Shown: positions 1 through 10,143, counted from the stretch's first letter. The stretch: DNA of 64,000 nucleotides from Muscardinus avellanarius (GCA_963383645.1 OY726561.1:136858904-136922903), one strand, 5' to 3'. Made by a program: numbers and translations. The notes: generated by a model not told the origin, from the sequence alone.

Positions 1-355
1 CCTCTGGGTACTTAGAGCTAACTGGGGACTTCACCTGGTGGGTTCCAGGAATGAAAATGTCCGAGATCACTGGTTCATCAGCTGGACACAGGAGCCCATG
101 GCCCCACAGGGAATTAGTTCCCAGAGCAGATTTCTAGAACACGCAAGGTCAGTAAAAAGAAGGAAAGTCTGAGAAAATGTCCCGGCCAAGAGGAGCTGAA
201 GGTAACGTGACAGTTGAATGTGATATAGTATCCTGGGTGGGATCCTGGACCCGATAGACGACCTTGGGCAAAAACATGGGGGAACCCAATGCAGAATGGA
301 CCTCTGTTAATAACAGTGCATCAAGGTCAATGGTCAATAATAACAATGCCTTAAA
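1..355. other. Unassigned sequence
   Basis: No recognisable repeat or gene. Short ORFs on the minus strand lack family resemblance. It ends where a truncated B1-type SINE begins. Confidence 0.4.
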
Positions 356-445
356 TGGCCCAGTACTCAGGAGGCTGCAGCAGGAGGATCACAGGTTCAA
401 GGCCAGCCTTAGCAGTTTAGTAAGATGAGAACCTCATCCAGTGTT
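356..445 (+). mobile_element. B1-type SINE half, 5' truncated
   Basis: The B1/7SL core is visible (CAGTACTCAGGAGGCTGC, then GGAGGATCACAGGTTCAAGG and the ACAGGTTCAAGGCCAGCC B-box area). The first 35 or so bases of the left half are missing. It may be the left part of the element whose ID half lies at 503-615. Confidence 0.7.
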
Positions 446-502
446 CTCGAAGACAAGTTCTGTTTAAATTACATTTGATGTTTCCTTTTTGATTAAAAAA
501 TG

Positions 503-615
503 GTGAGACCTTTTTTTTTTAAAGAATAATAAAATAGGGGGGGGGTGTAGCTTAGAGATAGAGTGCTTCTGGGTTCATACTCCAGTACAAAAAAGAAAAA
601 GAAAAGAAAATACAC
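503..615 (+). mobile_element. ID right half of a B1-dID SINE
   Basis: The end of a left half (GGTGAGACC) runs through an A/T-rich linker into GGTGTAGCTTAGAGATAGAG and TGGGTTCATACTCCAGTAC, which are the ID A- and B-box regions, then an A-rich tail. Confidence 0.75.
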
Positions 616-689
616 GGAGCTCATATTTTAATGCTCAGAGTTAATGCAGTTATGTCAAGAGGGCTGTCATCGCATAAGTAGATAAATCC

Positions 690-985
690 ACTGTGGTGGA
701 TTTGGGAGGTGACCGAGGCCCATGGGTGTGGCCAGAGCAGGCAGGGCCCTGAGCTGTGTGGCCTTGGGGACTGTGCTCGTGTCTGTGAATCCTCTGGCTT
801 GTTTTGCTTCCGGCCTCCATGATGTGAGAGCAGATCCCTTGAGCTCTCTCTCTACTTCCATGCTCTGAGCTCCACAGACCTGGTCTGACATGGACTGAAC
901 CCCTGAAATCTCCAGACCTGTAAGCAAATCAATCTTTCTCCCTATAAGTTGTGTGGTCAGTTCTGCTCCCCCATCCTCTTCTCTT
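690..985 (+). mobile_element. MaLR-type LTR, sense, 3' two thirds
   Basis: The GGATTTGGGAGGTGACCGAG start, GCCTCCATGATGTGAGAGCA middle and CTGTAAGCAAATCAATC / CCCTATAAGTTG end match the plan of mammalian MaLR LTRs (MST/MT-like). Diverged copies of the same family lie at 32166-32604 (antisense) and 54402-54757 (sense) in this window, so the family assignment rests partly on internal comparison. The head of the LTR is missing or too diverged to see. The exact subfamily is not known to me. Confidence 0.65.
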
Positions 986-1365
986 CCTCTCCTCCACATC
1001 AGAGCCTAAAACATTGGGAAGGGCGCCGAGCTTTCCACTCCTATTAGATACACATCTGAGGACCACATGAAGGCTCTGGATGTGGGCTTCAGCATCCCCA
1101 TCGCGGAGACCACAGGCCTCTTTTAAACATGCTCATCCAGGACTCCATCAAGTCTTGGTGACCCAAGTCAATGAGCTCATAGTGTAAAGAGTTTGATATT
1201 AGTTCAATGTGATTCTGGGAGCAGAATTTTTAAGTTTTATCATCTAACTATGGGGCAGTAGATGTAATAGTTATCTAAGGAAATTCCAGCTCTTCTGATT
1301 CAAATAACCCTATTGCATCAAACAAAAGAAGTAACTCACTATTGTTTTATGTGTTAGTAAGAGAG
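986..1365. other. Unassigned sequence
   Basis: AT-moderate DNA with no repeat or coding signature that I recognise, between an LTR and an L1 tail. Confidence 0.35.
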
Positions 1366-1690
1366 AGAAAAAAATCTACTCAGCCAGAAAGAAGAATGAG
1401 ATTCTGTCACTGGGAGGAAAATAGACGGACCTGGAGCACGTCAAGCTATGTGAGACCAGCCAGATTCAGAACATCAGGGGCTGAGTATTTTGGCTCACAT
1501 GTGGGAGCTAGAGACAGAAAGGGAGAAGAAAGTGTCCTAATGGGCTTAGGAGAAAGACCAGAAGTGGAGTGGAAAAACACTAGGGGAGAGATGGGGAAGA
1601 GAGCAGAGCAAATCCTGTCCTGTGAGTATATGGATGGTCACTATGAATCTCACTCCTCTGGACAATTATAATGCAGCAGTAAAAATTTAA
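1366..1690 (+). mobile_element. L1 3' end, old, 5' truncated
   Basis: CTACTCAGCCAGAAAGAAGA, then ACCAGCCAGATTCAGAAC and TCACATGTGGGAGCTAGAGA match the end of ORF2 and the start of the 3'UTR seen in better preserved copies in this window (43190 onward, 56810 onward). No usable reading frame remains. Confidence 0.7.
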
Positions 1691-1700
1691 AGTAAATAGT

Positions 1701-1918
1701 GCCAGGCATGGTAGTGCGCGTGCCTGTCATCCCAGTACCAGGGAGGCTGAGAGAGGAGGGTTATAGGTTCAAGAACAGCCTCAGCAAATTAGTGAGACTC
1801 TTAGCAACCGAGTGAGACCCTGTTTCAAAACAAACAAGCAAACAAACAAACACTAAAAAGGGCCAGGGATGTAACTCAAACATAGAATGCCCATGGGTTC
1901 AATCCCCAGGACCACAAA
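1701..1918 (+). mobile_element. B1-dID SINE
   Basis: Full dimer: left half from GCCAGGCATGGTAGTGCG to GAGACCCTGTTTC, an (AAAC)n-type linker, then the right half from GGGCCAGGGATGTAACTC to CAATCCCCAGGACCACA. It is diverged from the younger copies, so it is probably older. Confidence 0.9.
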
Positions 1919-1938
1919 ATAAATCAATAGAAAAAAAT

Positions 1939-1940
<2 letters not shown>

Positions 1941-1969
<29 letters not shown>
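1941..1969. repeat. (GA)n microsatellite
   Basis: About 14 GA units directly after the A-rich tail of the preceding SINE. Confidence 0.97.
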
Positions 1970-1972
<3 letters not shown>

Positions 1973-2444
1973 CTTCTCTTACATTTTCAGTTTTATTCTA
2001 TATTTATTGAAAGAGCTCCTTCAGACTTGTCTAGACAGTTTTATTACACATCCCTGCTGCCTTCCATTACATTGCACATCTCAGAAACAAAACTGCCTGT
2101 TTCTTTCTTTCTTTTCCCTCTAGGATTTGGCTGTTGCTTTGAAATACGGGATAGAGACCATTTGAACAATGAACATTTGTCCCCAAAATATCACAGTTTT
2201 GCCCTGCTGTTCCGCTTTGAGGCCCTTCGGTAGACACAGCTTTTTTGTTTTTTGGTTGCAGGGGATCTTTGTGAAGACTTTGAAAACGGTATTTCAATGC
2301 ATTTACCTCCAGCAGAGAGAGAGCATCAAACAACCAAAACTCACATTTGCCCAGACGCCTGGGTGATGATGACTACGTTGTAAGCTTGGCTGGTGATTGG
2401 TCATTGCAAGATGCATCCTGGTTTCAGGGCTATTAAAATGAGCA
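1970..2444. other. Unassigned sequence
   Basis: No recognised repeat. Overlapping short ORFs occur on both strands, without splice or family support. Confidence 0.35.
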
Positions 2445-2641
2445 GCTGGGCGTGGTGGCGCACGCTTGTAATCCCTGCGCTTGGGAGGCGGAGACAGGAG
2501 GATCGTGCTGGTTCGAAGCCAGCCGCACTGGCTTAAGAGACCCTGCTGTTTCCAAATAAAAATATAAAATAGGTTTGGGAGTGTATCCCAGAAGTAGAAG
2601 GGCTTCCAGGAACCCCAGTACCACCAAAAAAAAAAAAAAAA
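2445..2641 (+). mobile_element. B1-dID SINE, short-stem subtype
   Basis: CpG-rich young copy. The left half is shortened after CGAAGCCAGCCGCACTGGC, and the right half ends GAAGGGCTTCCAGGAACCCC instead of the usual GGGTTCCACCCC. Six other copies share this arrangement (7797, 27921, 30599, 38300, 61851 and 62083), so it is a subfamily and not a private mutation. It has a poly(A) tail of about 15. Confidence 0.9.
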
Positions 2642-2854
2642 GTAGAGGTTTCTCTAAAAACATAAAGCTGAGTGAACAATAGGTGCTTAGTTAAATAAAG
2701 TCCCATTTTGAACTTTAAGAGGTTAAATAAAATAAAATCAATGGCCTGGAAATAGCATGTAATGTTCTTCTTCTTCACAACCATTCCCAAATGCTCTGCA
2801 GAGACACATCTGCGCACCGGAGGCCACAGGGGTGGAAGCAGGTCTAACCATAGC

Positions 2855-2945
2855 TTTATTGGGGGAGGAGGGGTTGCTAGAGATTGAATCCAGGGGTGTG
2901 CCTACCATTCAGCCACATCCCCATCCCTTTTATTTAATAAATAAT
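2855..2945 (-). mobile_element. ID-type SINE half, antisense
   Basis: Antisense ID signature: TTGAATCCAGGGGTGTGCC then TTCAGCCACATCCCCATCC. Confidence 0.7.
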
Positions 2946-2951
2946 TAATTT

Positions 2952-3138
2952 TTTGTGACACTAGGGATTGGACCCAGGGGCATTCTACCTCTGGGCTATA
3001 CTCTACTCTCAGCCCTATTACACTTTTAAATTTTCAAACAGGGCCTTGCTAAGTTGCTGAGGCCACCCTTGAACTTTCAATCCTCCTGTCTCAGCCTCCC
3101 AGGCACTGGGATTACAGGTGTAGCACAACACCCAGCCT
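2952..3138 (-). mobile_element. B1-dID SINE, antisense
   Basis: Reads backward through the ID half (GGACCCAGGGGCATTCTACC) and the B1 half (CTCAGCCTCCCAGGCACTGG, ATTACAGGTG). Confidence 0.9.
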
Positions 3139-4167
3139 AACAATGGAATTCCTGCAGGTGCTAACTTGGGATGGCCCACAAAACTATATTTTCCCACTTG
3201 CCTACCTACCCTATTTCCCTCCCGTGAGCTCAAGAAGAATCGTGGTTGACATAATGAATTATACATAAGCGTGTGAAAGGCTGATCATTTTAAAGTAAGA
3301 AAGCCAAGACTGAACTATATAGCTGGTTAAAAAAAAAAAAGCACACCAGAATCAAACTATAGCTAGTTAAAAAAAAATGTGCTTAGCACATATGCCAAAA
3401 GAATGTGTAAAGGGAAAAAAAAAGCCACATTAGAAATTTATATCTATGTAAAAAAGTGGTTATATGACATTTAAAGCAAGATCTGCCAAGCGCTTGCTCC
3501 CAGCTCAGGACGCTGCCTGGCTCCTGACAGCCCTCTGTGAGCCGGGCTTGCCAGGTTGTGTGTGGCTGGTGTGGGTGCAGGGATCTAGTGAGGGGCGTGT
3601 GCAAGCTGGCGTCGCGGGGTAAGCGCCCCTGCTATTACTAGGAGCCTCTCCTCTCAGTTGTGGATTTCTGTGTTTTACTCTGCTTAAGATTTACACTCAG
3701 ATCGGTGCCGCCCAACCCCTCATCCTTCTCATTTCACCCGATGCAAAGGTCGACTTTCCGGAGGAGCAAGAAGGTCCCAAAGAGGGGAGGGACGCAGAGG
3801 AGGGACAACAGGACAGCAAGTGCCACCTGTGAGATCCCTGCCTCCCGCAGCCTCGTTGCTAAGCAACCTGAAAGGACACAGCAAATGAGTGGCCAGGAGC
3901 AAACAGATGCTTCTAAGAATCTCAAGGAGCAGCGTTTGGGAGAGGTCACGTGCCTGCCTGTGTTTAGGAAGGAAAGTTTGGGCAAATGGGCTGTGTGATT
4001 AAACTGGATAGCAGGCCAGACTCAACACCACGGCACTGTTGTCTTCCCTCTCTTTTTTCTTTTTCTCCCCACCCCCTGAAACGGAGATACTGAACAAAGA
4101 AATTAGGGAGGTGAGCAGTTCTTGGCTGGTTCCTAAACTACCTCCATGAGTGTAAGTTGAGAAGAGA
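3139..4167. other. Unassigned mostly unique sequence
   Basis: No clear repeat. At 3300-3380 a short motif ending AGCTGGTTAAAAA / AGCTAGTTAAAAA occurs twice in about 60 bases, a small local duplication. The GC-richer part (3480-4000) has open frames, but these start at non-ATG codons or overlap on both strands, and I see no exon borders or family likeness. Confidence 0.4.
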
Positions 4168-4290
4168 TTATCTGCCAGGAGTTATCTGCATGCCTGTGAT
4201 CCCAGTACGTGGAAAGCTGAAACAGAAAAATCTGTGGGCTCAAGACCAACCTCAGCAATCTAGCAAGACTCTGTTTCAGAAAACTAAAAA
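4168..4290 (+). mobile_element. B1-type SINE half
   Basis: GTTATCTGCATGCCTGTGAT, CCCAGTACGTGGAAAGCTGA and the CTGTTTCAGAAAAC end. Only the left half is present; another SINE starts directly after it. Confidence 0.75.
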
Positions 4291-4453
4291 ATGCCGGGCG
4301 TGGTCGTGCATGCCTGTAATCCCAGTACTCGGGAGGCTGAGACAGGAGGATCGCAGGTTCGAAGTCAGCCTGTTTCCAAATAAAAAATAAAAATAGAGCT
4401 GGGGGTATAGCCCGGAGATAGAAGGCCCTTGGGTTCCACCCCTAGTATCACAA
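4291..4453 (+). mobile_element. B1-dID SINE with internal deletion
   Basis: Starts ATGCCGGGCGTGGTCG. The left half jumps from GTTCGAAGTCAGCC straight to TGTTTCC, losing about 45 bases, and is followed by a complete ID half. Confidence 0.85.
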
Positions 4454-4481
4454 AATAAGTAAGTAAGTAAATAAATAAATA
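4453..4481. repeat. (AAGT/AAAT)n microsatellite
   Basis: Tail-derived tetranucleotide run between two SINE pieces. Confidence 0.85.
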
Positions 4482-4537
4482 GGCTGGGGTGTTGCTCAGA
4501 GGTAGCATGCCCCTGGGTTTACTCTCCAGCATTACAC
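4481..4537 (+). mobile_element. ID-type SINE half
   Basis: GGCTGGGGTGTTGCTCAGAG followed by CCCTGGGTTTACTCTCCAGC. Confidence 0.8.
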
Positions 4538-4590
4538 CTACACAAAAACAAACAGAAAAACAAACGAATAAACAAAAAACTAAAAAATAA

Positions 4591-4781
4591 GCCAAGTGTA
4601 GTGGCACACACCTGTAATCCCAGTATTTGGGAGGCTGAGACAGGTTCAAGGCCAGCCTCAGCAATACAGTGAGGATCACAACCTAGCGAGATCCTATTTC
4701 AAAACAAAAAATAAAAAGGGCTAGGAAGTGTAGCTTGGAGGTAGAATGCCCTTGTGTCTAATACCCAGTACCCCCCCCCCA
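4591..4781 (+). mobile_element. B1-dID SINE
   Basis: Dimer from GCCAAGTGTAGTGGCACAC to CTAATACCCAGTACC, followed by a C run. Confidence 0.9.
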
Positions 4782-4803
4782 TACTTAGTAAATAAAAATA
4801 AAA

Positions 4804-4856
4804 AGGGCTAGGGTGTAGCTTGGAGGTAGAATATCCCTGAGTTCAAACTCCAGTAA
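4804..4856 (+). mobile_element. ID-type SINE half
   Basis: GGGCTAGGGTGTAGCTTGGA then GAGTTCAAACTCCAGTA, merging into a CA repeat. Confidence 0.8.
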
Positions 4857-4870
4857 AACACACACACACG

Positions 4871-4930
<60 letters not shown>
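4857..4930. repeat. (CA)n microsatellite
   Basis: About 37 CA units with a few CG interruptions, growing from the 3' end of an ID half. Confidence 0.97.
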
Positions 4931-4931
<1 letters not shown>

Positions 4932-4935
4932 TTAT

Positions 4936-5058
4936 TTAGCCAGGTATGATGGTGCACACCTGTAATCCTAGTACTTGGGAGGCTGAGACAGGAGGATCAC
5001 AGGTTCTAGGTCAGCACACCATAACTTAGTGAGACCTTATTTCTAAATAAAAAAAAAA
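4936..5058 (+). mobile_element. B1-type SINE half
   Basis: GCCAGGTATGATGGTGCACA through GAGACCTTATTTC and an A-rich end. Confidence 0.85.
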
Positions 5059-5263
5059 TAGCTGGGAGTGCTAGTGCACGCTTATAATCCCAGCACTTGG
5101 GAGGCTGAGACAGGAGGATCGCACAAGTTCGAAGCCAGCCTCAGCTACTTAGTGAGGCTCTCAGCAACTTAGTGAGACTCTGTTTCCAAATAAAATATAA
5201 AATAGGTCTGGGAGTGTAGCCCAGAGGTAGAAAGCCTCTGGGTTCCACCCCCAGTACCACACA
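5059..5263 (+). mobile_element. B1-dID SINE
   Basis: Full dimer with the AGGTCTGGGAGTGTAGCCCA type of right half. Confidence 0.92.
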
Positions 5264-5268
5264 AAAAA

Positions 5269-5325
5269 CGGGGGGCTGTGGGTGCAACTGAGCGTTAGAA
5301 ACCCCTGGGTTCAGTCCCTACTACT
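5269..5325 (+). mobile_element. ID-type SINE half
   Basis: GGGGGCTGTGGGTGCAACTG then CCTGGGTTCAGTCCCTAC. Confidence 0.75.
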
Positions 5326-5368
5326 CCTTGTCCTTACAGAAGTGATAATTTCTTCCTATGGGCCTGCC

Positions 5369-5428
5369 TGCCTTCCTTCCTTCCTTCCTTCCTTCCTTCC
5401 TTCCTTCCTTCCTTCCTTCCTTCCTTCC
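5369..5428. repeat. (CCTT)n microsatellite
   Basis: About 15 nearly perfect tetranucleotide units. Confidence 0.97.
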
Positions 5429-6395
5429 CCCTGATTCAGATCTTGCCCCTTGGACTCCGTCTGTCAGTCCCCAGGTGTGAGAGTGACAGAAATGGGCCAG
5501 ATCACACCCCTGCTTCAAGTTAGACAAAGGTCCTGGTTTACTGGCTCAGAGATGGGTGACGGCCCAGGTCAGAGCAGACACAACAGTGCTTGGCAGGGCA
5601 CCCCGCTCCTCTCTCCCCTGTGGGCAGGATCTCTGCAGTGTCTGGAGCCACACTGGGCTCATGTCTCTGCATGCTGGCTCTGACATCTTTATTTTAGAAG
5701 ACGGAGACCAACACTGTTCTTCAACTGAAGGAATGCTTACAAAGATGGGCTCTTCCAACTCTTTAGACAAACTCCCATCAGGCTGCTCTTCATATCTGCA
5801 GGTTCATGGGTTGAGGTGGGTGGGCGAAGGCACCTACCAATACCCTGACATCTGACCGTAGGCAACACCTCTGCCTTCAGCTTACTGGTATCTGGAAAAA
5901 GGTTTCCGTCTGCTCCAGCATGCTGTGCTACTTACTGGCTTTCTTTGGTTCTTCAGTTTAATGAGAAATGTCAAGATCACAGAGGTGGCAATTGGCTGTG
6001 ACGTAGGAGATATGTGTGTGATTTCTGGCCTCTTTCCTGGCTGAGAGTTTCCTTCCTTTTGTAAATGAATGAGGTGATTAGTGGCTGGGGCTCCTGGGCA
6101 GCTTCAAGATGGGCCTGGTGGCCAAAGGAACCACCCAAGGACTTAGAGGGTTGGAATCTTGGTCCCCCCTTGCTTCTGAGGAGGCAAGGAGGGGCCGCAG
6201 GCTGAGTTGAGTCTGTAAAGCAAGGCCGGCCAGGCTCTCTTTCTTAAAGACTTAGAAAAGTAGCACTAAAAAGAAAAATGGGTCCTCACAGGAGCTGACG
6301 GTATGACCACAATCATACTTCTGTCGACCTACGCCTCCTCAACAATTGTCAGGACCCACGCTTTATCAGCGTCTTTATTAAAAAAATCTGACTTG
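5429..6395. other. Unassigned, apparently unique sequence
   Basis: No recognisable transposable element. Overlapping short ORFs on both strands, without splice or family support. Confidence 0.4.
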
Positions 6396-6595
6396 GAGCC
6401 GGGCGTGGTGGCACACTCTTGTAATCCCAGCATTTGGGAGGCTGAGACAGGAGGATCGTGGTTCGAGGACAGCCTCAGCTACTATATAGTGAGGCCTTTT
6501 GCAACTCAGTGAGACCCTGTTTCAAAATAAAGAATAAACAATAGGGCTGGGGGTGTAGCTTGGAGGTAGAATGCCCCTGGTTTCCATTCCTAGTA

Positions 6596-6598
<3 letters not shown>
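6396..6598 (+). mobile_element. B1-dID SINE, CA-tailed type
   Basis: Young full dimer (GCCGGGCGTGGTGGCACAC start; GGCTGGGGGTGTAGCTTGG right half). Its end AGTACCACA passes directly into a CA repeat. Confidence 0.95.

Positions 6599-6636
<38 letters not shown>
6597..6636. repeat. (CA)n microsatellite
   Basis: About 20 CA units at the 3' end of the SINE. Confidence 0.97.
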
Positions 6637-6638
<2 letters not shown>

Positions 6639-7680
6639 TTGATTTGGAAAATGTACAACGCATATCATGGTGGAAAAGACACAGGCTTTGTAAACAGATG
6701 AACTGGGGGATGCTGGACATTGTCAGCGTCAGTAGGTCTCTTGTCTTGGTCTTCTGCCTCAGGTCAGGGCTGGCTATGAGTGTTCTGGGAGCAGGTCAGG
6801 AAGAGGGCTGGGGTCTCAGCAGTACTGTGTGATCTTCTCTTTATCCCTCTTTATCCCCTGTTCTGCACACAACGTCTGATGATGTCCCCCACGTGCACCT
6901 GAGTTTTTCTGTCTCCAGGAAGCTGGCTGGGGGAGTATTGACCCCAGGCTGCATGGAATGTGGGAAGGCCCTGGAGGTCTACCTGCTTCTCACGTAGACT
7001 TTCACCCAGTCATCTAGCCTGTAGTCCTGGGAACACCCCCATTTCCAGAGGCTCCTGGAACTACAGCCGATGCCCGTGCCTCCGGGTATCCTTCAGTGTT
7101 AACTGGCGTTGCTTCGAGGTCTCCATTCCTATTTAAAGTCTGACTTCAGGGTGGCAAAGGAGCTCTACCCTCTGTGTTCTAGCTTTGTAAGTTATGCTGT
7201 TTTCTTTGTTCTTGGGGTTCACTGCTTTAAAAATCCCTTTTCTATCTACTTAATGAAGTGTTGATCAAAGGCAGGTGTTACGTGGCGCTGTATTTAACCA
7301 GAGTTCAACTCAGCTTTGAATGTCTCCTCTCTTAAACACCAGCAGTAGGACGCAAGGAATCACTTCAACTCTAACGGCCTCAGCATTGGTCAACTTAAAG
7401 AGAAAAACCAGTATTAAATTTCCATTTATTAGATTATTAGTAAAATTGGACAACTTCCCAGAAGTTTATCCCTTGTCTCCATTTATCTTCTTTTACTCAC
7501 GATGATTGCCTGTTTCTCTCCTGGAATGTTTCCAAGTCTTTAAGAATTTATTTGGAAGCAATTTTTATAAGTTGAGGATATCAACCTGTTAACTATCATG
7601 TTTATTGCAAATATTAAGTCCCCCAATAATTTATTTAGCTTTCATTTGTTGTATCTATGAGATTTTGGTCTGTATAGTTT
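6637..7680. other. Unassigned unique sequence
   Basis: About 1 kb with no repeat I recognise; 7120-7680 is AT rich. No convincing exon. Confidence 0.4.
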
Positions 7681-7683
7681 TTT

Positions 7684-7750
7684 TCTTGACTGTTACTGGT
7701 TATTAAACCCAGGAGCATTCTACCTCTGAGCTACATCCCCAGCCCTATTT
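7684..7750 (-). mobile_element. ID-type SINE half, antisense
   Basis: TTAAACCCAGGAGCATTCTA and GAGCTACATCCCCAGCCC. Confidence 0.85.
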
Positions 7751-7760
7751 TATTTTTATT

Positions 7761-7791
<31 letters not shown>

Positions 7792-7794
7792 TTT
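7746..7794. repeat. (TTTA)n microsatellite
   Basis: About nine TTTA units, probably grown from a SINE tail. Confidence 0.93.
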
Positions 7795-7796
7795 TT

Positions 7797-7982
7797 TTGG
7801 TGGTACTGGGGTTCCTGGAAGCCCTGCTATCTCTGGGCTACACTCCCAGACCTATTTTTACATTTTTATTTGGAAACAGGGTCTCTTAAGCCAGTGCGCG
7901 CAGCTGGCTTCGAACCTGCGCGATCCTCCTGTCTCTGCCTCCCAAGCGCGGGGATTACAGGCGTGTGCCACCATGCCCGGCT
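7797..7982 (-). mobile_element. B1-dID SINE, short-stem subtype, antisense
   Basis: Antisense of the subtype at 2445. GGGGTTCCTGGAAGCCC marks the rearranged right half and GCCAGTGCGCGCAGCTGGC marks the shortened left half. CpG rich. Confidence 0.92.
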
Positions 7983-8101
7983 TATTTTTATTTTGAAACA
8001 GGGTTTTGCTAAGTTTCAAAGGGCCTAAGCTGCTGCAGTTGGTCTGTGATCCTCCTAATTCAACTTCCAAGTCTTGTGATTACAGGCGTGTGCCACCATG
8101 A
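7983..8101 (-). mobile_element. B1-type SINE half, antisense
   Basis: Tail TTATTTTTATTTTGAAACAG and head GTGATTACAGGCGTGTGCCA. Confidence 0.8.
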
Positions 8102-8387
8102 CCTATTTGTTCTGTATGTTTTTTGACCAAAGAAAAGTTCTTTTCTATTCCGTCTTTGGGAACATTTACCCATATTTTCCTCTATATTTGTTCCACGATT
8201 TCTTCTTTTACATTTGACCATGTAGTGGACGTGTGTCCACAGATCCCCTCTTCATGACTGAGGCCCTTGTCCCCCAACTCCTAGGAGCATGGGTTGTAGT
8301 AGTTCACAGCTGAACCCTCCTGGAATTTCTCTCAGCCAGAGGAAGCTGCCTGACCCATGATTACATCCCTTGAAGGCGAACCCCGTG
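8102..8387. other. Unassigned sequence
   Basis: About 290 bases with no clear repeat, ending at an antisense LTR. Confidence 0.35.
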
Positions 8388-9210
8388 TGTTAGCCAGCTT
8401 TTCATTTCTGTAACCAAAAATATTGAGAAGAGCAACTTAGAGGGGGTAAAATACTGGTTTGGGTTCATGGTTCCAGAAGTTTCAGTCCATGGTCAGCAGG
8501 CTCCAAGGCAGAAACTGAATGGTGAAAGTGTGTGGTAGAAGAAAGTTGCTCCACTCATCGCACAGGAAAGGAGGTCAGAGGAGAGACACCAGGAGGAAGA
8601 TAGAGCCCTCAAGTGTCAGCCTCCAGCGATCTTCCTTTAATCATGTGCTACCTGCCTACAGTCTCTATATCCTCCGAGTAGTACACTCAAATTATTAATC
8701 TATCAAGGCGGGCGTGATGGTGCAGGCTTTTATATCCAGTACTTGAGAGGCTGAGATAAGAGGATTGCAGGTTTGTGGCCAGCCTCAGCAATTTAGTGAG
8801 TCCTCCTGCAACTTAGATTTTGTCAAAATAAAGAATAAAAAATAGGGCTGGGGGCGTAGCTTGGAGGTAGAATGCCCCTGGGTTCCATCCCCGGTACCAC
8901 AATCGAATTATTAATATATCACCCAAAGAGGAAAAGGGGCGAGGAGACAGAGGGAGAAACCAGAGAAGACACAATTCCCATGGATTCCCCCACCATTCTG
9001 CTCTTTAATTGTGTTCCACCTGTCTACAGTTTTTACTGCCTCCCCGCAGTCCATTCAGATGATCAATCCATCACATGGGTTAATCCACTGATAAGGTTAG
9101 AACTTTCATGATCCACCCACTTCCCAGAGCCCCACCTCCAAATGTTGCTAGAGTGAGGACTAAGTCTAACACATGAGCTTTTGGGGGACGTCCAGGCCCA
9201 AAGCCTAACA
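8388..9210 (-). mobile_element. MaLR-type LTR, antisense, split by a SINE
   Basis: The plus strand begins TGTTAGCCAGC and ends AAAGCCTAACA, so the ends are inverted TGTTAG/CTAACA, as expected of an LTR. The middle holds CCCCACCTCCAAATGTTGCT and ACATGAGCTTTTGGGGGACG, shared with the LTR ending at 54944. Without the SINE at 8706-8902 it is about 610 bases, longer than the 355- and 437-base relatives. It appears to contain an internal duplication: ACCTGCCTACAGT near 8650 and ACCTGTCTACAGT near 9020, each followed by a similar ATCTATCA / ATCCATCA stretch. I find no clear target duplication around it. Confidence 0.7.
8706..8902 (+). mobile_element. B1-dID SINE inside an LTR
   Basis: Full dimer (GGCGGGCGTGATGGTGCAGG to CCCCGGTACCACAA). 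It is bracketed by an imperfect 19-base target duplication (8687-8705 and 8903-8921, two mismatches, core ATTATTAAT), so it inserted into the already present LTR. Confidence 0.93.
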
Positions 9211-9567
9211 CTCCACATTCAACACCTGTTCAGTGTCTGGGCACAAAATCCTAATCTCAACTTGTAACAACTTGGAAGGGCTAGTCCTGCTTGACCGCTT
9301 TCTGAGAATCTGCTGAACTCTCTGTGTTAGTGGTCCCCCTCCTCCTGCATTTGGTATTGGTCTCTGTGTCAATACCTTCTGTCTGATATAACTTCCATAA
9401 CCATCACACATATGATAGTTCAGCCACAACACCCTCTATCCCCTGACCCTACTTTATTTTTATTCTATAATGCTTAACACTACTACGTATCTTTTTTCTT
9501 TTACTAATTTATTTTCAGTCATCTTCCCTGAAATGCAGACATCACAAAACTATTCTTTGATTTGTCC
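9211..9567. other. Unassigned sequence
   Basis: No repeat recognised. A minus-strand frame near 9205-9432 mostly covers the LTR end and has no family likeness. Confidence 0.35.
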
Positions 9568-9730
9568 ACTTTTTTTTTTTTGTGGTACTGGGGATGGAAC
9601 CCAGGGGCATTCTACCTCTGAGCTACACCCCCAGCCCTGTTGTTTATTCTTTATTTTGAAACAGGGCCTCACTGAGTTGCAAAGGGCCTCACTAAGTAGC
9701 TGAGGCTGGTTGTGAACCACCACCCCCAGA
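9568..9730 (-). mobile_element. B1-dID SINE, antisense, left half cut short
   Basis: Complete antisense ID half and most of the B1 half, but the B1 start (CAGCCTCCCAA to the GGCGTGGTGG complement) is missing after GAACCACCAC. Confidence 0.88.
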
Positions 9731-9933
9731 TGGTTTTTTTTTTAATCTTATGAGATAGAACAAATCTATCATTTTTAAGAGGCTGTTAGTATTAGATTGG
9801 TGGTCTGAAGAGTCTAGAAAAAGGGAACTATAAAAGAAGTTTGCAACTGGAGGTTGGGTTACATGAATGGGAGTGAGAAATGTCACTTATTTCCTATAAT
9901 TGTTACTAAAAGTTTGAATGTGGGGACAAGGAT
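9731..9933. other. Unassigned sequence
   Basis: About 200 AT-rich bases without recognised features. Confidence 0.3.
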
Positions 9934-10143
9934 TTTTATTTTGTGGCCCTGGGGATGGAACCCAGGAGCCTTCTACCTCTGAGCTACACCTCCAGACCTA
10001 TTTTATATTTTATTTGGAAACAGGGTCTCACTAAGTTGCTGAGAACCGCACTAAGTAGCTGAGGCTGCTTCGAAACTGCACGATCCTCCTGTCTCAACCT
10101 CTCAAGTACTAGGATTACAAGTGTGTGTTACCATGCCCATCTT
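9934..10143 (-). mobile_element. B1-dID SINE, antisense
   Basis: Full antisense dimer, from GGCCCTGGGGATGGAACCCA to TGTGTTACCATGCCCATC. Confidence 0.92.

Noticed and set aside
3375..3410. GTGCTTAGCACATATGCC, faintly like the start of U6 snRNA
   Set aside because: The match is too short and the rest of U6 is absent.
3660..3998. 112-codon plus-strand frame in GC-richer DNA
   Set aside because: It starts at TTG and has no family likeness; the minus strand is open too.
4168..5325. Regularly repeated units that might be mistaken for an array
   Set aside because: They are tandemly placed SINEs of different ages, not direct repeats with unique spacers; there is no CRISPR-like structure in the window.
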